This document shows positions 8,718-20,660 of a DNA stretch of 64,000 nucleotides, one piece after another. Both the position numbers and the translations under genes were made by a program. Below the pieces are notes generated by a model. That model searched no databases. It was not told where the DNA came from and worked only from the letters and a program-made list of their open reading frames with translations. Location of the stretch: contig NZ_BMII01000006.1 in assembly GCF_014641855.1 (NCBI RefSeq), positions 62,001 through 126,000 of the forward strand. Direction: 5' to 3'. The stretch's first letter is position 1; every line of letters begins with the position of its first letter. Source of the DNA: Shewanella inventionis (lineage in GTDB: Bacteria > Pseudomonadota > Gammaproteobacteria > Enterobacterales > Shewanellaceae).

Positions 8718-11069
8718 TTATAACAACCAAGCGTAACTTACTTTCATGAAGTAGGTTTTTTCATCTTGAGTTAATGAGTCAATATCATCATTTGCTACAA
8801 ATGCATCAGAATAACCAAGGTAAAATACACTTTGTGGATTTAATTTGTAGCCATACAACAACTCGTTACCAAGATCTTGATAGAGACTATCGGGCTTTTG
8901 GTATAAATATAGCGCTGGATCGCGTTCAATGTGGGTATAAACCGTACTGAAACGAATAAAGCTGTTAAGTGTGAGTTGCCAATTTAACCGTACATCACTG
9001 AGATTTGCCGTAAACAAACGGCCATCATCAACATCTAATGTTTGATAACGGTGTGACACATCAAGAACTAATGATTCAGTTAACTTCCACTCAACACCGG
9101 GATTGAACATATTAACAGTTGCAGAACGATTGTTGGCAAAATCAATATCATCACCTAAATACATGTCGAGCTCTAATTTCAGCGAGCCGATAGGGGTTAA
9201 GTTGGTGTAAAACCAAGCTAATGTTTCGTCAAACATGGTGGTATTGTTGTCAATATCACTGATACTTGGGTTATGACGTCTCCCAACGCGTTTACGCTGA
9301 ACAATACCTGAAGCCATATAGCTTTGGAGTCCACCTTCAAACTCTATAAACATTTCGGCTTCTTGTTCGAGTAATTCATGATTTTCGCTATGGCTGATAT
9401 CCCAGTCGCCGCCAAGTTCTATTCGATTAAAAAAGTTGTCTTGTGGATACCACATGTAGCCACCGCCAATAACAAACTTATTGACATCGACTTTGTCGAT
9501 AAACCCTAAGTCTGCTCTAAAATCACGGCCAATAGACTGATATTGGCTCGAGGCATACCAATTACGGCGTTCATGCAGATAAGTCACATTTAACATTCCA
9601 TCATCAAACTCATCTTCTTTGTTGGTGCGCAGTACACGCTCATTGAGTGCACAATTACCAAATTGACAGTCAGCAAGATCTTGGTTGCAATCGTTGTTAT
9701 TGCAAAATTGCGTGAACAAATCTTCAGGGTAAGCCGTTTGTGAGTGTGCATACTGGGCGGTCAGAGTGTCTTGCTTAGTGGGCTGATATTTAATGTCGGC
9801 GCTGGCTAGATAGTTATGGTAGTCATTGGCTTGTTTTAATGTCACTAAACCACCAATTGAAAATTGCTTACTGGGGTCAAAGCGATATCGAGTTGCCACA
9901 TTATGGCTTTGCTCATCAATGACAGCGATATCTGAACTTAAGTTACCGGGCACCAAAAACTGACTTTGTTCATCATTTGCCGCCAACATGGCAAAGGTAT
10001 GATCATCGGTTTTGCTGGTGAGCTTTATTCCATAATCGGGTGAGCTAATGTTGCGAGTGTGCAGTAACTCAAGTTGCGTGTCGAAATAATCTTTATTGTC
10101 TAAGAAAAACGCCCGTTTTTCAGGAAAAAACAATGCAAACGTATTGTTAACATCTAATTGACCTGCATCGGCTTCAATCTGTGAAAAATCAGGATTAATA
10201 GTTGCATTAAGTAAGGTTGTTGGTGTTATTCCCCATCGTAAATCAACACCAGCCTCAACATGGGTTTTATCATCCCAAGGGCCTGCATTACTCGCGTCTC
10301 GTTGGTTATTTTGGTTTGCAACTAGTGATGGCGTAATTTGCAAGTCTTTACCTTGAGTCGCCCCTTCAAGGCCTGTTGCAGTGCCTAGTTGACACAGCTG
10401 GCAAGACACATTTCGGTCAATTTTATGGGTCGAGAAACGGTGAGTCTTGTTTCTTGGATAAAAGCGGATAAGTTCGATGCCCCATGTTTGTAAGGGGTGG
10501 CGGTCATCAAAGTTAAATAAACGCAGCGGCAGTTGTATTTCAACCTGATAGCCTTTATCGGTTAATTTGCCTTTGCTGTACCAAATACCATCCCAGGCGT
10601 CACTTTCTTGGCCTGTCAGTTCGTTTTCAATTGAATCACTTTGTACGCCATAGGCATTGATAAAAAATTGATAGGCTAAGCGGGCATTATTAAAGGTATC
10701 AAGCTTAATACCCACCATATCATCTCCCCAAGATTTATCTCTATCCCTGAGGTTTACCCTGATCTGTTCGGGTGCGGGGTCATGTGCGATAAAAGCAAAG
10801 TATAAGCTCGATTTTGAGGCAAACACTTTAGCGGAAGTCGTCACTGGTGCGGCAATATTTTCGCCTGGTGAGGTTTCATATTTAAGCGTAACTTCTGCAG
10901 CTTGTTGCCATACCGCTTCATTGAAATCGCCGTCTATTTCAACTTCTTGATTAATTGTTGGAATAGTTAAATGAAATTGTTCACTTGAACCGGCAAAACT
11001 CAGCGGTGTGACACCAGCAGACAAGACACACGCCATTAACATTCCACGCAAAACGTTACTCACAGTCAC
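8718..11069 (-). CDS. DUF5916-type outer-membrane protein with CBM9-like N-terminus
   Basis: A 783-residue secreted protein. A signal peptide (about 1-26, MLMACVLSAGVTPLSFAGS) is followed by a domain resembling carbohydrate-binding module 9 (about 35-215, with IDGDFNEAVWQQAAEVT) and then a long beta-strand-rich region ending in SYAWLL, as expected for an outer-membrane barrel. The family is common in Shewanella and Bacteroidetes and its function is not settled. The motif CQLCQLG near residue 220 gives a cysteine pair, and a cysteine-rich stretch (CNNNDCNQDLADCQFGNC) lies about residue 470. It starts with GTG after AAAGAG. Its neighbours give no clue to its substrate. Confidence 0.8.
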   Translation of the reverse strand: MTVSNVLRGMLMACVLSAGVTPLSFAGSSEQFHLTIPTINQEVEIDGDFNEAVWQQAAEVTLKYETSPGENIAAPVTTSAKVFASKSSLYFAFIAHDPAPEQIRVNLRDRDKSWGDDMVGIKLDTFNNARLAYQFFINAYGVQSDSIENELTGQESDAWDGIWYSKGKLTDKGYQVEIQLPLRLFNFDDRHPLQTWGIELIRFYPRNKTHRFSTHKIDRNVSCQLCQLGTATGLEGATQGKDLQITPSLVANQNNQRDASNAGPWDDKTHVEAGVDLRWGITPTTLLNATINPDFSQIEADAGQLDVNNTFALFFPEKRAFFLDNKDYFDTQLELLHTRNISSPDYGIKLTSKTDDHTFAMLAANDEQSQFLVPGNLSSDIAVIDEQSHNVATRYRFDPSKQFSIGGLVTLKQANDYHNYLASADIKYQPTKQDTLTAQYAHSQTAYPEDLFTQFCNNNDCNQDLADCQFGNCALNERVLRTNKEDEFDDGMLNVTYLHERRNWYASSQYQSIGRDFRADLGFIDKVDVNKFVIGGGYMWYPQDNFFNRIELGGDWDISHSENHELLEQEAEMFIEFEGGLQSYMASGIVQRKRVGRRHNPSISDIDNNTTMFDETLAWFYTNLTPIGSLKLELDMYLGDDIDFANNRSATVNMFNPGVEWKLTESLVLDVSHRYQTLDVDDGRLFTANLSDVRLNWQLTLNSFIRFSTVYTHIERDPALYLYQKPDSLYQDLGNELLYGYKLNPQSVFYLGYSDAFVANDDIDSLTQDEKTYFMKVSYAWLL

Positions 11070-11180
11070 TGTTACTCTTTAATTGTTATTTAGGGCTATT
11101 GTCGCAAAAAAGTGTCTTTAGGGCAGGTCTGACTTGTGAGTAAAGTATCAATGAATTGTTACAGGATGTTGGCGTGACAT

Positions 11181-11207
11181 AAAAAAGCCTGTTCAATAGA
11201 ACAGGCT
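11181..11207 (-). terminator. Terminator of cysZ
   Basis: AGCCTGTTC / GAACAGGCT stem (11186-11207) with loop AATA; on the minus strand it is followed by six Ts. It lies 25 bases past the cysZ stop. Confidence 0.85.
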
Positions 11208-11232
11208 AATGGTCATCCAAACATAAAGTGTT

Positions 11233-12006
11233 TTAATCTGGAGCGACAAGTGGATTTTTGTATGCGTCACGGTATTTATCAACCCACATCGCGGTTGCAC
11301 CACAAATAGCCACAGGCATCACAATAAAATTAACAATTGGGATCATTGAAAATAATGTGACCGAGGCGCCAAAGCTATAGCTTGACCCTTTGGTATTTTT
11401 AAGCGCGAATTTCATGTCATCAAAACTGACTTTATGGTTGTCAAACGGATAGTCACAATACTGAATAGCCATCATCCATGCGGTAAATAAAAACCATAAA
11501 ACGGGTGCTGCTGTTTGGCCGATAACGGGTACCCAAAACAATATCAAAAACAGTAATGCTCGTGGTAAGTAGTATTTTAACTTAGTCCACTCACGACCAA
11601 GGATACGCGGTAAGTCCTTTATCATGTCTACAGAAGAGCCGGTATTAACATTTTTACCTGTAAGGTGTTGTTCTACTTTTTCGGCGAGCAAACCATTAAA
11701 AGGCGCCGCTAACCAGTTCATCACCGAGCTGAAAACGAAAGACATAACAACTAACATGGTTAACACCGCTAATGGCCATAAAAAGAAATGTAACCAAGTT
11801 AAATAGTCAGGCAACTGAGCGTTCATCCAGTCAAAAAGTTCAGATAGCTGGCCGACTGCAAAATACATTGCACCTGCAAAAAGCACTAAATTAATCATTA
11901 ACGGGATAAATACAAATGAGCGTAATCCCGGCTTTTTAATTAATTGAAAGCCTTGCATAAAATAATTTACACCGCTCTTTTTAACGGCTTGAGTGTTGTT
12001 TATCAT
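11233..12006 (-). CDS. cysZ: Sulfate transport protein CysZ
   Basis: CysZ is an inner-membrane sulfate permease that feeds assimilatory sulfate reduction. The 257-residue length matches E. coli CysZ (253). Several hydrophobic segments are visible (about 31-52, 75-98, 147-178 and 207-235), along with the family stretch GFQLIKKPGLRSFVFIPL near the N-terminus. In E. coli cysZ lies between cysK and zipA-ligA. Here it is divergent from smc-zipA-ligA and 5.4 kb from cysK, so that ancestral neighbourhood is still recognisable although expanded. Confidence 0.93.
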   Translation of the reverse strand: MINNTQAVKKSGVNYFMQGFQLIKKPGLRSFVFIPLMINLVLFAGAMYFAVGQLSELFDWMNAQLPDYLTWLHFFLWPLAVLTMLVVMSFVFSSVMNWLAAPFNGLLAEKVEQHLTGKNVNTGSSVDMIKDLPRILGREWTKLKYYLPRALLFLILFWVPVIGQTAAPVLWFLFTAWMMAIQYCDYPFDNHKVSFDDMKFALKNTKGSSYSFGASVTLFSMIPIVNFIVMPVAICGATAMWVDKYRDAYKNPLVAPD

Positions 12007-12166
12007 TAAATACGCCTGTTTTGTGTCTTATAACATTGATTTTGACTAGCCAATGATAATAAAACAAGCGATAAACTGTTTCAAAAGGATAAAAATCGTT
12101 ACAAAATGCAGCTCAATTGCTAAAGTGAGCTGCTTTTTTCTTTTAATGCGTACCTGAACTGGCAAC

Positions 12167-15100
12167 ATGAGATTAAAACAAATAAAACTTGCTGGATTTA
12201 AGTCGTTTGTAGACCCAACAAAAATCCCATTCGATAATGCGCTTTCTGCCATTATTGGCCCTAATGGTTGCGGCAAATCAAATGTGATTGATGCCGTGCG
12301 TTGGGTGCTGGGAGAAAGTAGCGCTAAAAATTTACGTGGCGATTCGATGACCGATGTGATTTTTAACGGTTCATCTTCACGTAAACCCATTTCTGTCGCT
12401 GGCGTTGAATTAGTTTTTGAGAACTCTCAAGGGCGTTTAGCAGGACAATATGCAAGCTATCAAGAGATTTCTGTTAAGCGGCAAGTCAATCGTGACAGTG
12501 AATCGACTTATTTTTTAAATGGCCAAAAATGTCGTCGCAAAGACATTACTGATTTGTTTATGGGTACCGGGCTTGGTCCACGCAGTTACGCCATTATCGA
12601 ACAGGGCACTATCTCTAGGTTAATTGAATCTAAACCGCAAGAGCTTAGGGTTTTTATTGAAGAAGCCGCTGGCATTTCGCGTTATAAAGAACGTCGCCGT
12701 GAGACTGAAAATCGCATTCGCCATACCCGAGAAAACCTTGAGCGTTTAAATGACATTCGAGTTGAACTTGGCACTCAACTCGATAAATTATCACAGCAAG
12801 CAAAAGCAGCATTACAGTATCGCGAACTTAAAACCCATGAGCGCTTGCTCCATAGTCAGCTATTGGTTATGCGTTATCAGGAACTGCTGTCCCAAACAGA
12901 TACACTTGATGGCGAACTGACCTCGCTAAATAGCCAATCAGAACAACTGCAAGCTACATCACAACATGCCGATACCAGCTTGACCTTGCTCAAACAACAA
13001 CTTGCTGAATTAAGCGATGCAGAACATAAAATAGTTGAACACTTTTATGCCACGGGCAACCAGATTACCAAGCTTGAACAACAGCTGAAACATCAGCAGC
13101 AACAAGATACACAGTTACAGCAACAAATAAGTGCTTTAGAGCAACAATTAGCCGTTGGTGAGCAGAAGATTGCGACGCTAAACGATAATTATCAACTTTT
13201 GCTGACTCAAGCAGATGCACTAACACCGCAATGTGAACAAGCCCAAATGGCGCTTGAGTTCATTGATGAGCAGCTTGCCGTGATTGAAGAAGCCTGTGAT
13301 GAGCAACAATTGCAATTAACTCAATATGCTGAAACCTTGGCATCGAATAAAATGCAATTGGCGTTGTCGCAGTCAAATTTCACTCACCAGCAACAAAGTT
13401 TGCAGCAGGACGAACGGCAAAAGCAGCAATTGGAGCAAGAGCTTGCAGCGCTAACTTTGCAAGACAATCAAACCCAATTAGCCGATACACAAACGCAACT
13501 GGCTCAAATTGATACGCAACTCGATAACGCACTTCAAGAGCAACGCGTGCGTGAGCAACAAGTTAGCGCAACCCTGCAGGGGGCAGAGCAGCAACGTGAA
13601 CAATATCAAACGCTAAAACAAACGATTACGCATCGCCATGCTCGTTTACAGCTTATAGAGGAACTACTTGCCGCCCACACACAAACCGCAGGGCAGCAAC
13701 TTTGGCAAGTGCTTGACGTGCAACCAGGTTGGGAAAAAGCAGTCGCTATGGTGTTGCATGGGCTGAGTCAATTTCCGGTATTGAGTCACGAAGAATCTTC
13801 AACTAACCCAAAGCCAATCGGGTTTACTCAAGGGCACACAACAAGCAATATTGCTTTTAAGACCGAGGTTAATCTCGCACCTTGGCTCAAATCAGTAACC
13901 TGGGTTCATACACTTGATGAGGCAAAACGACTTTTGCCACAATTAAGTGAAGATAGCTATTTAGCAACCCAAGATGGTTATCTTGTGGGGCAGGGTTTTG
14001 TGTTAAATCAAACCCAAGCTGGGCAGTCTGCTATTGTACTTAGTCAAGAGCGGATTGAATTGAATGAGCAATTACTCGAGTTTGAAAGCCAGTTGAACCT
14101 TTCTCAACAAGCCTTAACAGCAAGTACACAACAAGCCGCAGAGCAACAATTACAATTAGGCCAGCTACAACAAACGTGTCATCAATTGCACATTAGCCAG
14201 ACTAAATTGCAGTCCATTTTGGCTAGCTTGCAGCAGCAACAACATGATAAACACCAAAAACAGCGCAAATGCCACGACGCCTTAGTTCAGCTTGAGCAGG
14301 CTTACAATGATAAGCAAATGCAAATAGAGGCCTACGAAGAGCAAATCGTTGCTCAAGAAGAGGCGCTGTCGATTGCCATAAACCAACACGAAGTGGCTCA
14401 ACATGCTTGGCAAAACAGCCAGGCAAAACTGCGTGAAACCAAAACACAGCGTGCACAGGCGCTTAATCTGCTCACACAGCACCAGGCTCAATTACAAAAA
14501 CAGCAGACTCAGCAGGCGCTGAGCTCTCAACAATTGCAGCAACAAACTGAAAAACAAGCAGAGCTGTCAAGTCAATACGATCAGTTGCAACAAATATTAC
14601 AACAGAATCAGCAGCAACGTGGTGAGCATCAACTGGCACAATTATCGGCTCAGCTGACACAAACACTTGAGCAGCAGCAAGCCCTCCAGCTACAATTGCA
14701 ACAAAACCGCGCTCAACAGGCTGAGTTACAAACCAGTTTAGATAGCTCAGTATTGATGCAAAAACAACAGCTTGTAGCGTTACAGGACTTGACTCAAAAG
14801 ATAAGCGCGTTAAAGTTACGTCGTGAGGGTTTAAAAGGGCAGGCCAATGCACAACTGCAATTATTGCAAGAGCAGCAAATTCAGTTGCAACAGGTCATTG
14901 CCGATATGCCAGAGCACGCAAGTGTTAACGTATGGGCAGAGCAGCTTGAAAAGGTAAAACAAAAAATAGTTCGCTTAGGGGCGATTAACCTCGCAGCAAT
15001 TGAAGAATTTGAAACTCAACGCGAGCGAAAAGCATATTTAGACAGCCAAGACGATGATTTAAATAAAGGGTTGTCAACGCTAGAAGATGCCATTAGAAAA

Positions 15101-15592
15101 ATAGATAAAGAAACAAAAAGCCGCTTTAAATCGACATTCGAAGCGGTTAATCACGATTTAGGGCAGCTATTCCCTAAAGTGTTTGGTGGTGGTAGAGCGT
15201 ATTTGGCGCTCACTGATGATGATTTACTTGATACTGGCGTGACTATCATGGCACAGCCGCCAGGCAAGAAGAACAGCAGCATACATTTACTTAGTGGTGG
15301 AGAAAAAGCCTTAACCGCTTTATCATTAGTCTTTGCTATTTTTAGACTAAATCCAGCACCTTTTTGTATGTTAGATGAAGTTGATGCACCTTTAGATGAT
15401 GCCAACGTCGAACGTTTTTGTCGTTTGTTGCAAGAAATGTCTCAAAGTGTGCAATTTATTTATATCAGTCACAATAAAATAACGATGGAAATGGCTGATC
15501 AACTCATTGGCGTTACTATGCATGAACCGGGCGTTTCAAGGATAGTCGCAGTGGACATTGAAGCCGCAGTTGCCTTAGCCGATGCGGTATAA
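12167..15592 (+). CDS. smc: Chromosome segregation ATPase Smc
   Basis: The condensin ATPase that, with ScpA and ScpB, organises and segregates chromosomes. Its 1141 residues show Walker A GPNGCGKS (31-38), two coiled-coil arms around a hinge (about 495-640), the ABC signature LSGGEKALTALSLVFAIF and Walker B CMLDEVDAPLDDANVERF. An Smc-ScpAB condensin fits Shewanella rather than the MukBEF of enterics. The arms are strikingly glutamine-rich, with many QQ and QQQ runs. It is followed 21 bases later by zipA and is divergent from cysZ. The ribosome site is weak, but the N-terminal MRLKQIKLAGFKSF is the usual Smc start. Confidence 0.96.
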   Translation: MRLKQIKLAGFKSFVDPTKIPFDNALSAIIGPNGCGKSNVIDAVRWVLGESSAKNLRGDSMTDVIFNGSSSRKPISVAGVELVFENSQGRLAGQYASYQEISVKRQVNRDSESTYFLNGQKCRRKDITDLFMGTGLGPRSYAIIEQGTISRLIESKPQELRVFIEEAAGISRYKERRRETENRIRHTRENLERLNDIRVELGTQLDKLSQQAKAALQYRELKTHERLLHSQLLVMRYQELLSQTDTLDGELTSLNSQSEQLQATSQHADTSLTLLKQQLAELSDAEHKIVEHFYATGNQITKLEQQLKHQQQQDTQLQQQISALEQQLAVGEQKIATLNDNYQLLLTQADALTPQCEQAQMALEFIDEQLAVIEEACDEQQLQLTQYAETLASNKMQLALSQSNFTHQQQSLQQDERQKQQLEQELAALTLQDNQTQLADTQTQLAQIDTQLDNALQEQRVREQQVSATLQGAEQQREQYQTLKQTITHRHARLQLIEELLAAHTQTAGQQLWQVLDVQPGWEKAVAMVLHGLSQFPVLSHEESSTNPKPIGFTQGHTTSNIAFKTEVNLAPWLKSVTWVHTLDEAKRLLPQLSEDSYLATQDGYLVGQGFVLNQTQAGQSAIVLSQERIELNEQLLEFESQLNLSQQALTASTQQAAEQQLQLGQLQQTCHQLHISQTKLQSILASLQQQQHDKHQKQRKCHDALVQLEQAYNDKQMQIEAYEEQIVAQEEALSIAINQHEVAQHAWQNSQAKLRETKTQRAQALNLLTQHQAQLQKQQTQQALSSQQLQQQTEKQAELSSQYDQLQQILQQNQQQRGEHQLAQLSAQLTQTLEQQQALQLQLQQNRAQQAELQTSLDSSVLMQKQQLVALQDLTQKISALKLRREGLKGQANAQLQLLQEQQIQLQQVIADMPEHASVNVWAEQLEKVKQKIVRLGAINLAAIEEFETQRERKAYLDSQDDDLNKGLSTLEDAIRKIDKETKSRFKSTFEAVNHDLGQLFPKVFGGGRAYLALTDDDLLDTGVTIMAQPPGKKNSSIHLLSGGEKALTALSLVFAIFRLNPAPFCMLDEVDAPLDDANVERFCRLLQEMSQSVQFIYISHNKITMEMADQLIGVTMHEPGVSRIVAVDIEAAVALADAV

Positions 15593-15613
15593 ATTAGAAA
15601 GACAGGGATACTA

Positions 15614-16681
15614 ATGAAAGATCTACAACTGGTGTTGTTTGTACTAGGTGCGATTGCAATTATTGCAGTGTTAGTGCACGGTTTTTGGTCAATTAGAAAA
15701 CAACAACCTAAAGCAATGAAACAAAGTCCAATGGCCGGATTTTACAAAGACCAAGCGCAACGTCGTGACTCAGAAGGGTTCGACGCTGATGGCATTGGTA
15801 AAGTGCGTGTACGTAAAGCCGACGAAGTTGATGAACCGGTAATCAAACCGATTTTAAAAACAAATCTAGGCCAAAAAACGGAACATTCAGATCCAATCCC
15901 AAGCCATACCCCTTTGCAAGATTCATTACGTCGCACGCCTGAGCCAGCAAAGCAGCCTACTCAACAAGCTTTGTTTACAGATGAGGAAACCACACCTTCA
16001 GTAACTGTTGCTCCGTCACTCGTGCAAAATGTGAGTTCAGCAATGAGCTCACCTAAAAAGATTTTTAATTCTGCAACGAGCACTGGCAAGTTAGAAAGCT
16101 ATACCGGTAAACCATTACCGGTAAGAGCTGAACCGGTGAAAGCTGAACCTGTTAACACACAATCGGCTAAAATTGAGCCTAAAGTGCAGCAACAAACGCT
16201 AAACACAGCCCCTGAGCAGATGGCTACACAGGAAACCCCGGCAAAAACGACTCAAGCAAATGATCCTGTCGAGCCTACAGACGTGCTCGTGCTGCATATT
16301 GTTGCAAAGCAAGGCCAACAAATACATGGTGCGGAGTTATTGCCTAGTTTGTTGTCACTTAATTTTAAATTTGGTGATATGGATATTTTCCATCGCCACA
16401 TTGATAATGCAGGTAATGGTAATGTATTGTTTTCATTAGCCAATATGTTAAAGCCTGGTGTGTTTGACCCAGACAATATGGAGCAGTTTGTTACTCAAGG
16501 CGTGGTGTTGTTTATGACATTGCCTGCTTTTGGTGACCCCATAATGAACTTTACCATTATGCTTAACTCTGCTTATCAGATTGCTGATGATTTAGACGCA
16601 GAGATCCTTGACGGCCAACGTCAGCCTTGGTCTGACGCTATAAAGAAAGATTATCTTAGACGAGTAAAAGCGGCGCTATAA
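15614..16681 (+). CDS. zipA: Cell division protein ZipA
   Basis: ZipA anchors FtsZ to the inner membrane and is part of the early divisome. The 355-residue protein has the expected layout: an N-terminal membrane anchor (about 4-24), a basic then proline/glutamine-rich linker (about 30-220) and a C-terminal FtsZ-binding domain (about 225-350, starting VLVLHIVAKQGQQIHGAELL). It is larger than E. coli ZipA (328), mostly in the linker, which repeats the motif KAEPV/RAEPV around 170-190. It follows smc by 21 bases and precedes ligA, the same zipA-ligA order as in enterics. Confidence 0.93.
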   Translation: MKDLQLVLFVLGAIAIIAVLVHGFWSIRKQQPKAMKQSPMAGFYKDQAQRRDSEGFDADGIGKVRVRKADEVDEPVIKPILKTNLGQKTEHSDPIPSHTPLQDSLRRTPEPAKQPTQQALFTDEETTPSVTVAPSLVQNVSSAMSSPKKIFNSATSTGKLESYTGKPLPVRAEPVKAEPVNTQSAKIEPKVQQQTLNTAPEQMATQETPAKTTQANDPVEPTDVLVLHIVAKQGQQIHGAELLPSLLSLNFKFGDMDIFHRHIDNAGNGNVLFSLANMLKPGVFDPDNMEQFVTQGVVLFMTLPAFGDPIMNFTIMLNSAYQIADDLDAEILDGQRQPWSDAIKKDYLRRVKAAL

Positions 16682-16703
16682 TATTATCCGCTTATTCTCA
16701 ATG

Positions 16704-16735
16704 CTATAAGGCCGCCGCAGCGGCCTTAATTGTTT
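16704..16735 (+). terminator. Possible terminator after zipA
   Basis: Strong GC-rich hairpin AAGGCCGC / GCGGCCTT (16708-16727) followed by AATTGTTTT. The T-run is imperfect, so some read-through into ligA is likely. Confidence 0.55.
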
Positions 16736-16758
16736 TATCCTTATTATTTTGCCAGTAG

Positions 16759-18828
<2,070 letters not shown>

Positions 18829-18882
18829 TCTGATAAAGATAAACATTGAACTAATGCCTATGGCCGCCGATAAGAGTAAATT

Positions 18883-19380
18883 GTGAATTTTAGTCATATA
18901 ACCTGGCTTGACGATCGCGGCCATATAAAACCGCCATTATTTTTATATTTAATATTGGTGTTTCTGGCCAGAGGTTGGTGTATTTTTATTGCATCACTCA
19001 CTCAGTTTAATGACCGCTCTGGTTTAGTAAGGTTGTTTTATCCAGAAAAAACCGACTTTATTTTGGCCTTAGTTGCGGGGGTTGGAGCGGTATTTATTTA
19101 TGGGTTGATTATTGCTGAGCGTAAGCGTAGTTGGCTAATATTAAGGCCATTATTTTGTAAAAGTATCTGGTTTTTATGGTTTTTACTTATTTTAGATGGT
19201 GTTTTTTTACTGCAACGAATAGTGCATGATGATTATTTATTTAAACTGGGTTACTCATTAGATGCGCTTTTTTTATTTTGGTCTGTGATTTATGTACTAA
19301 AATCAAAGCGGTTAAGTTACTACTTTGCTGATTGGACAACCGAAGATAACGACAGCCATCAGCCAACAAAAACACAATAA
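18883..19380 (+). CDS. DUF2919 family inner-membrane protein
   Basis: A 165-residue protein with a GTG start and four probable membrane segments (about 20-42, 61-82, 100-121 and 126-146). It resembles the YfeZ/DUF2919 family, whose function is unknown. The N-terminal pattern WLDDRGHIKPPLFLYLILVFLARGW is typical of that family. It lies 54 bases after ligA and may be transcribed with it. The C-terminal tail is short and polar (TTEDNDSHQPTKTQ). Confidence 0.75.
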   Translation: MNFSHITWLDDRGHIKPPLFLYLILVFLARGWCIFIASLTQFNDRSGLVRLFYPEKTDFILALVAGVGAVFIYGLIIAERKRSWLILRPLFCKSIWFLWFLLILDGVFLLQRIVHDDYLFKLGYSLDALFLFWSVIYVLKSKRLSYYFADWTTEDNDSHQPTKTQ

Positions 19381-19448
19381 CGACAATGTTAGCGTAATAA
19401 TGACATTATCACTCCAGCTGGTATGGCAAATGTGAAAGGATCACTACT

Positions 19449-20660
19449 TTGGCTAAAGCAGAATTAACACAAATACCCGTTTCTGAAATGGTGATTGGTT
19501 TAACCGTTAAGCTGCCGTTGTCGTGGACCAGCCATCCTTTTTTTCGCAGTAAAGTAAAATTAGAGCAACAAGTTCAAATCGAGATGATAAAAGGGCTCGA
19601 TGTCGATTTTGTTTATGTGATAGACGGCCATGATTTATTGCCGGTAGTAGAAGCACCAGTTGACGTTGAATCGCCAGCAGAAGAGCAAACCCAAGAAGTA
19701 GATTACCGGCCATTGGCTAAAAAAAGCATGCGAGTAAGTCAGCAACGCTTTATCAAGTGCGTTAATGACAGCCGTACCGTGTTTAGTAAAGTGGTGAGCG
19801 ATCCAGAAGGTGCTTATCGCGAGGCTGCAACACTAGTAGAGAGCTTGGTTGAGCACCTATACGAAAGTGATACGCCACATTTAACCCTAGTCAGTAGTGG
19901 TGAAGCCGATGTGAGTGTGACCCAGCATGGTATTTCTGTTTCGGTTTTGTCGATGATGATTGCCCATGCACTTGCATTGTCTAAAAAAGAAGTGCGCGAT
20001 ATCGCCCTGGGCAGTTTATTTCATGATATTGGTAAACTTAAAGTGCCAGAAGAAATTAGGCGCAAACGGGGAGAATTATCTGATGTTGAAACCAACTTTT
20101 TAAAGAAGCATCCTAATTTTGGTTACGACATGTTAACCCGAAGTGGGCTCTTTCCTGAAGCCATTCTTGATATTGTTTTACATCATCACGAATACATTGA
20201 TGGCAGTGGTTTTCCTGATGGCTTAACTGAAGCTAAGTTATTAATGACGACTCAAGTTGTGTCGTTAGCTAATGACTATGAAACCTTGTTATCTAAATAC
20301 CATACCCCTCAAATAGCGCTGGGAATTTTATTTAAAAATCACAGCAGCAAACATAGCGATAAATTAATCTCAGTATTAGTTAAAATCTTAGGGATCTACC
20401 CGCCCGGAACCATAGTGCGCTTAACTGATGACAGTATGGCTAAAGTGATGATGACTACCGCAGATGTAAAACAGCCTCATGTTTGGGCGTGTGATAGCAC
20501 AGGTGGCAATCCTGGTTTTAGATTTTTAATTAACGAAGATGTACAAGTTAAAGAAGTCATTAAGATAGATGAGTTAACAGAGGGCGCCACTAAAACGTTG
20601 CAAACTAACAACCCCATTAGCTTTTACTTTAATCATTTTAGTCATCAAGAGAATCAATGA
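19449..20660 (+). CDS. HD-GYP-type phosphodiesterase with DUF3391 N-terminus
   Basis: HD-GYP proteins degrade cyclic di-GMP. The 403-residue protein has a DUF3391-like N-terminal domain (about 1-130) and an HD-GYP domain (about 150-320). Visible metal-site motifs are LFHDIGKLKVPEEI and HHHEYIDGSGFPDGL. The eponymous tyrosine of GYP is phenylalanine here (GFP), a conservative change, and the HD pair is intact, so the enzyme is probably active. It starts with TTG preceded by GAAAGGA, a good ribosome site. Its stop overlaps the next start as ATGA, so the two are translationally coupled. Confidence 0.88.
   Translation: MAKAELTQIPVSEMVIGLTVKLPLSWTSHPFFRSKVKLEQQVQIEMIKGLDVDFVYVIDGHDLLPVVEAPVDVESPAEEQTQEVDYRPLAKKSMRVSQQRFIKCVNDSRTVFSKVVSDPEGAYREAATLVESLVEHLYESDTPHLTLVSSGEADVSVTQHGISVSVLSMMIAHALALSKKEVRDIALGSLFHDIGKLKVPEEIRRKRGELSDVETNFLKKHPNFGYDMLTRSGLFPEAILDIVLHHHEYIDGSGFPDGLTEAKLLMTTQVVSLANDYETLLSKYHTPQIALGILFKNHSSKHSDKLISVLVKILGIYPPGTIVRLTDDSMAKVMMTTADVKQPHVWACDSTGGNPGFRFLINEDVQVKEVIKIDELTEGATKTLQTNNPISFYFNHFSHQENQ

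Noticed and set aside
12006..12167. Search for a riboswitch or small RNA between cysZ and smc
   Set aside because: No stable hairpin or known leader pattern visible.
12046..12390. Leftward frame spanning the smc start
   Set aside because: It covers the true Smc start, which has a clear Walker A. Composition is that of an antisense shadow.
14223..14852. Several leftward frames inside smc (77-126 codons)
   Set aside because: They are produced by the CAA/CAG-rich coding of Smc read backward, not real genes.
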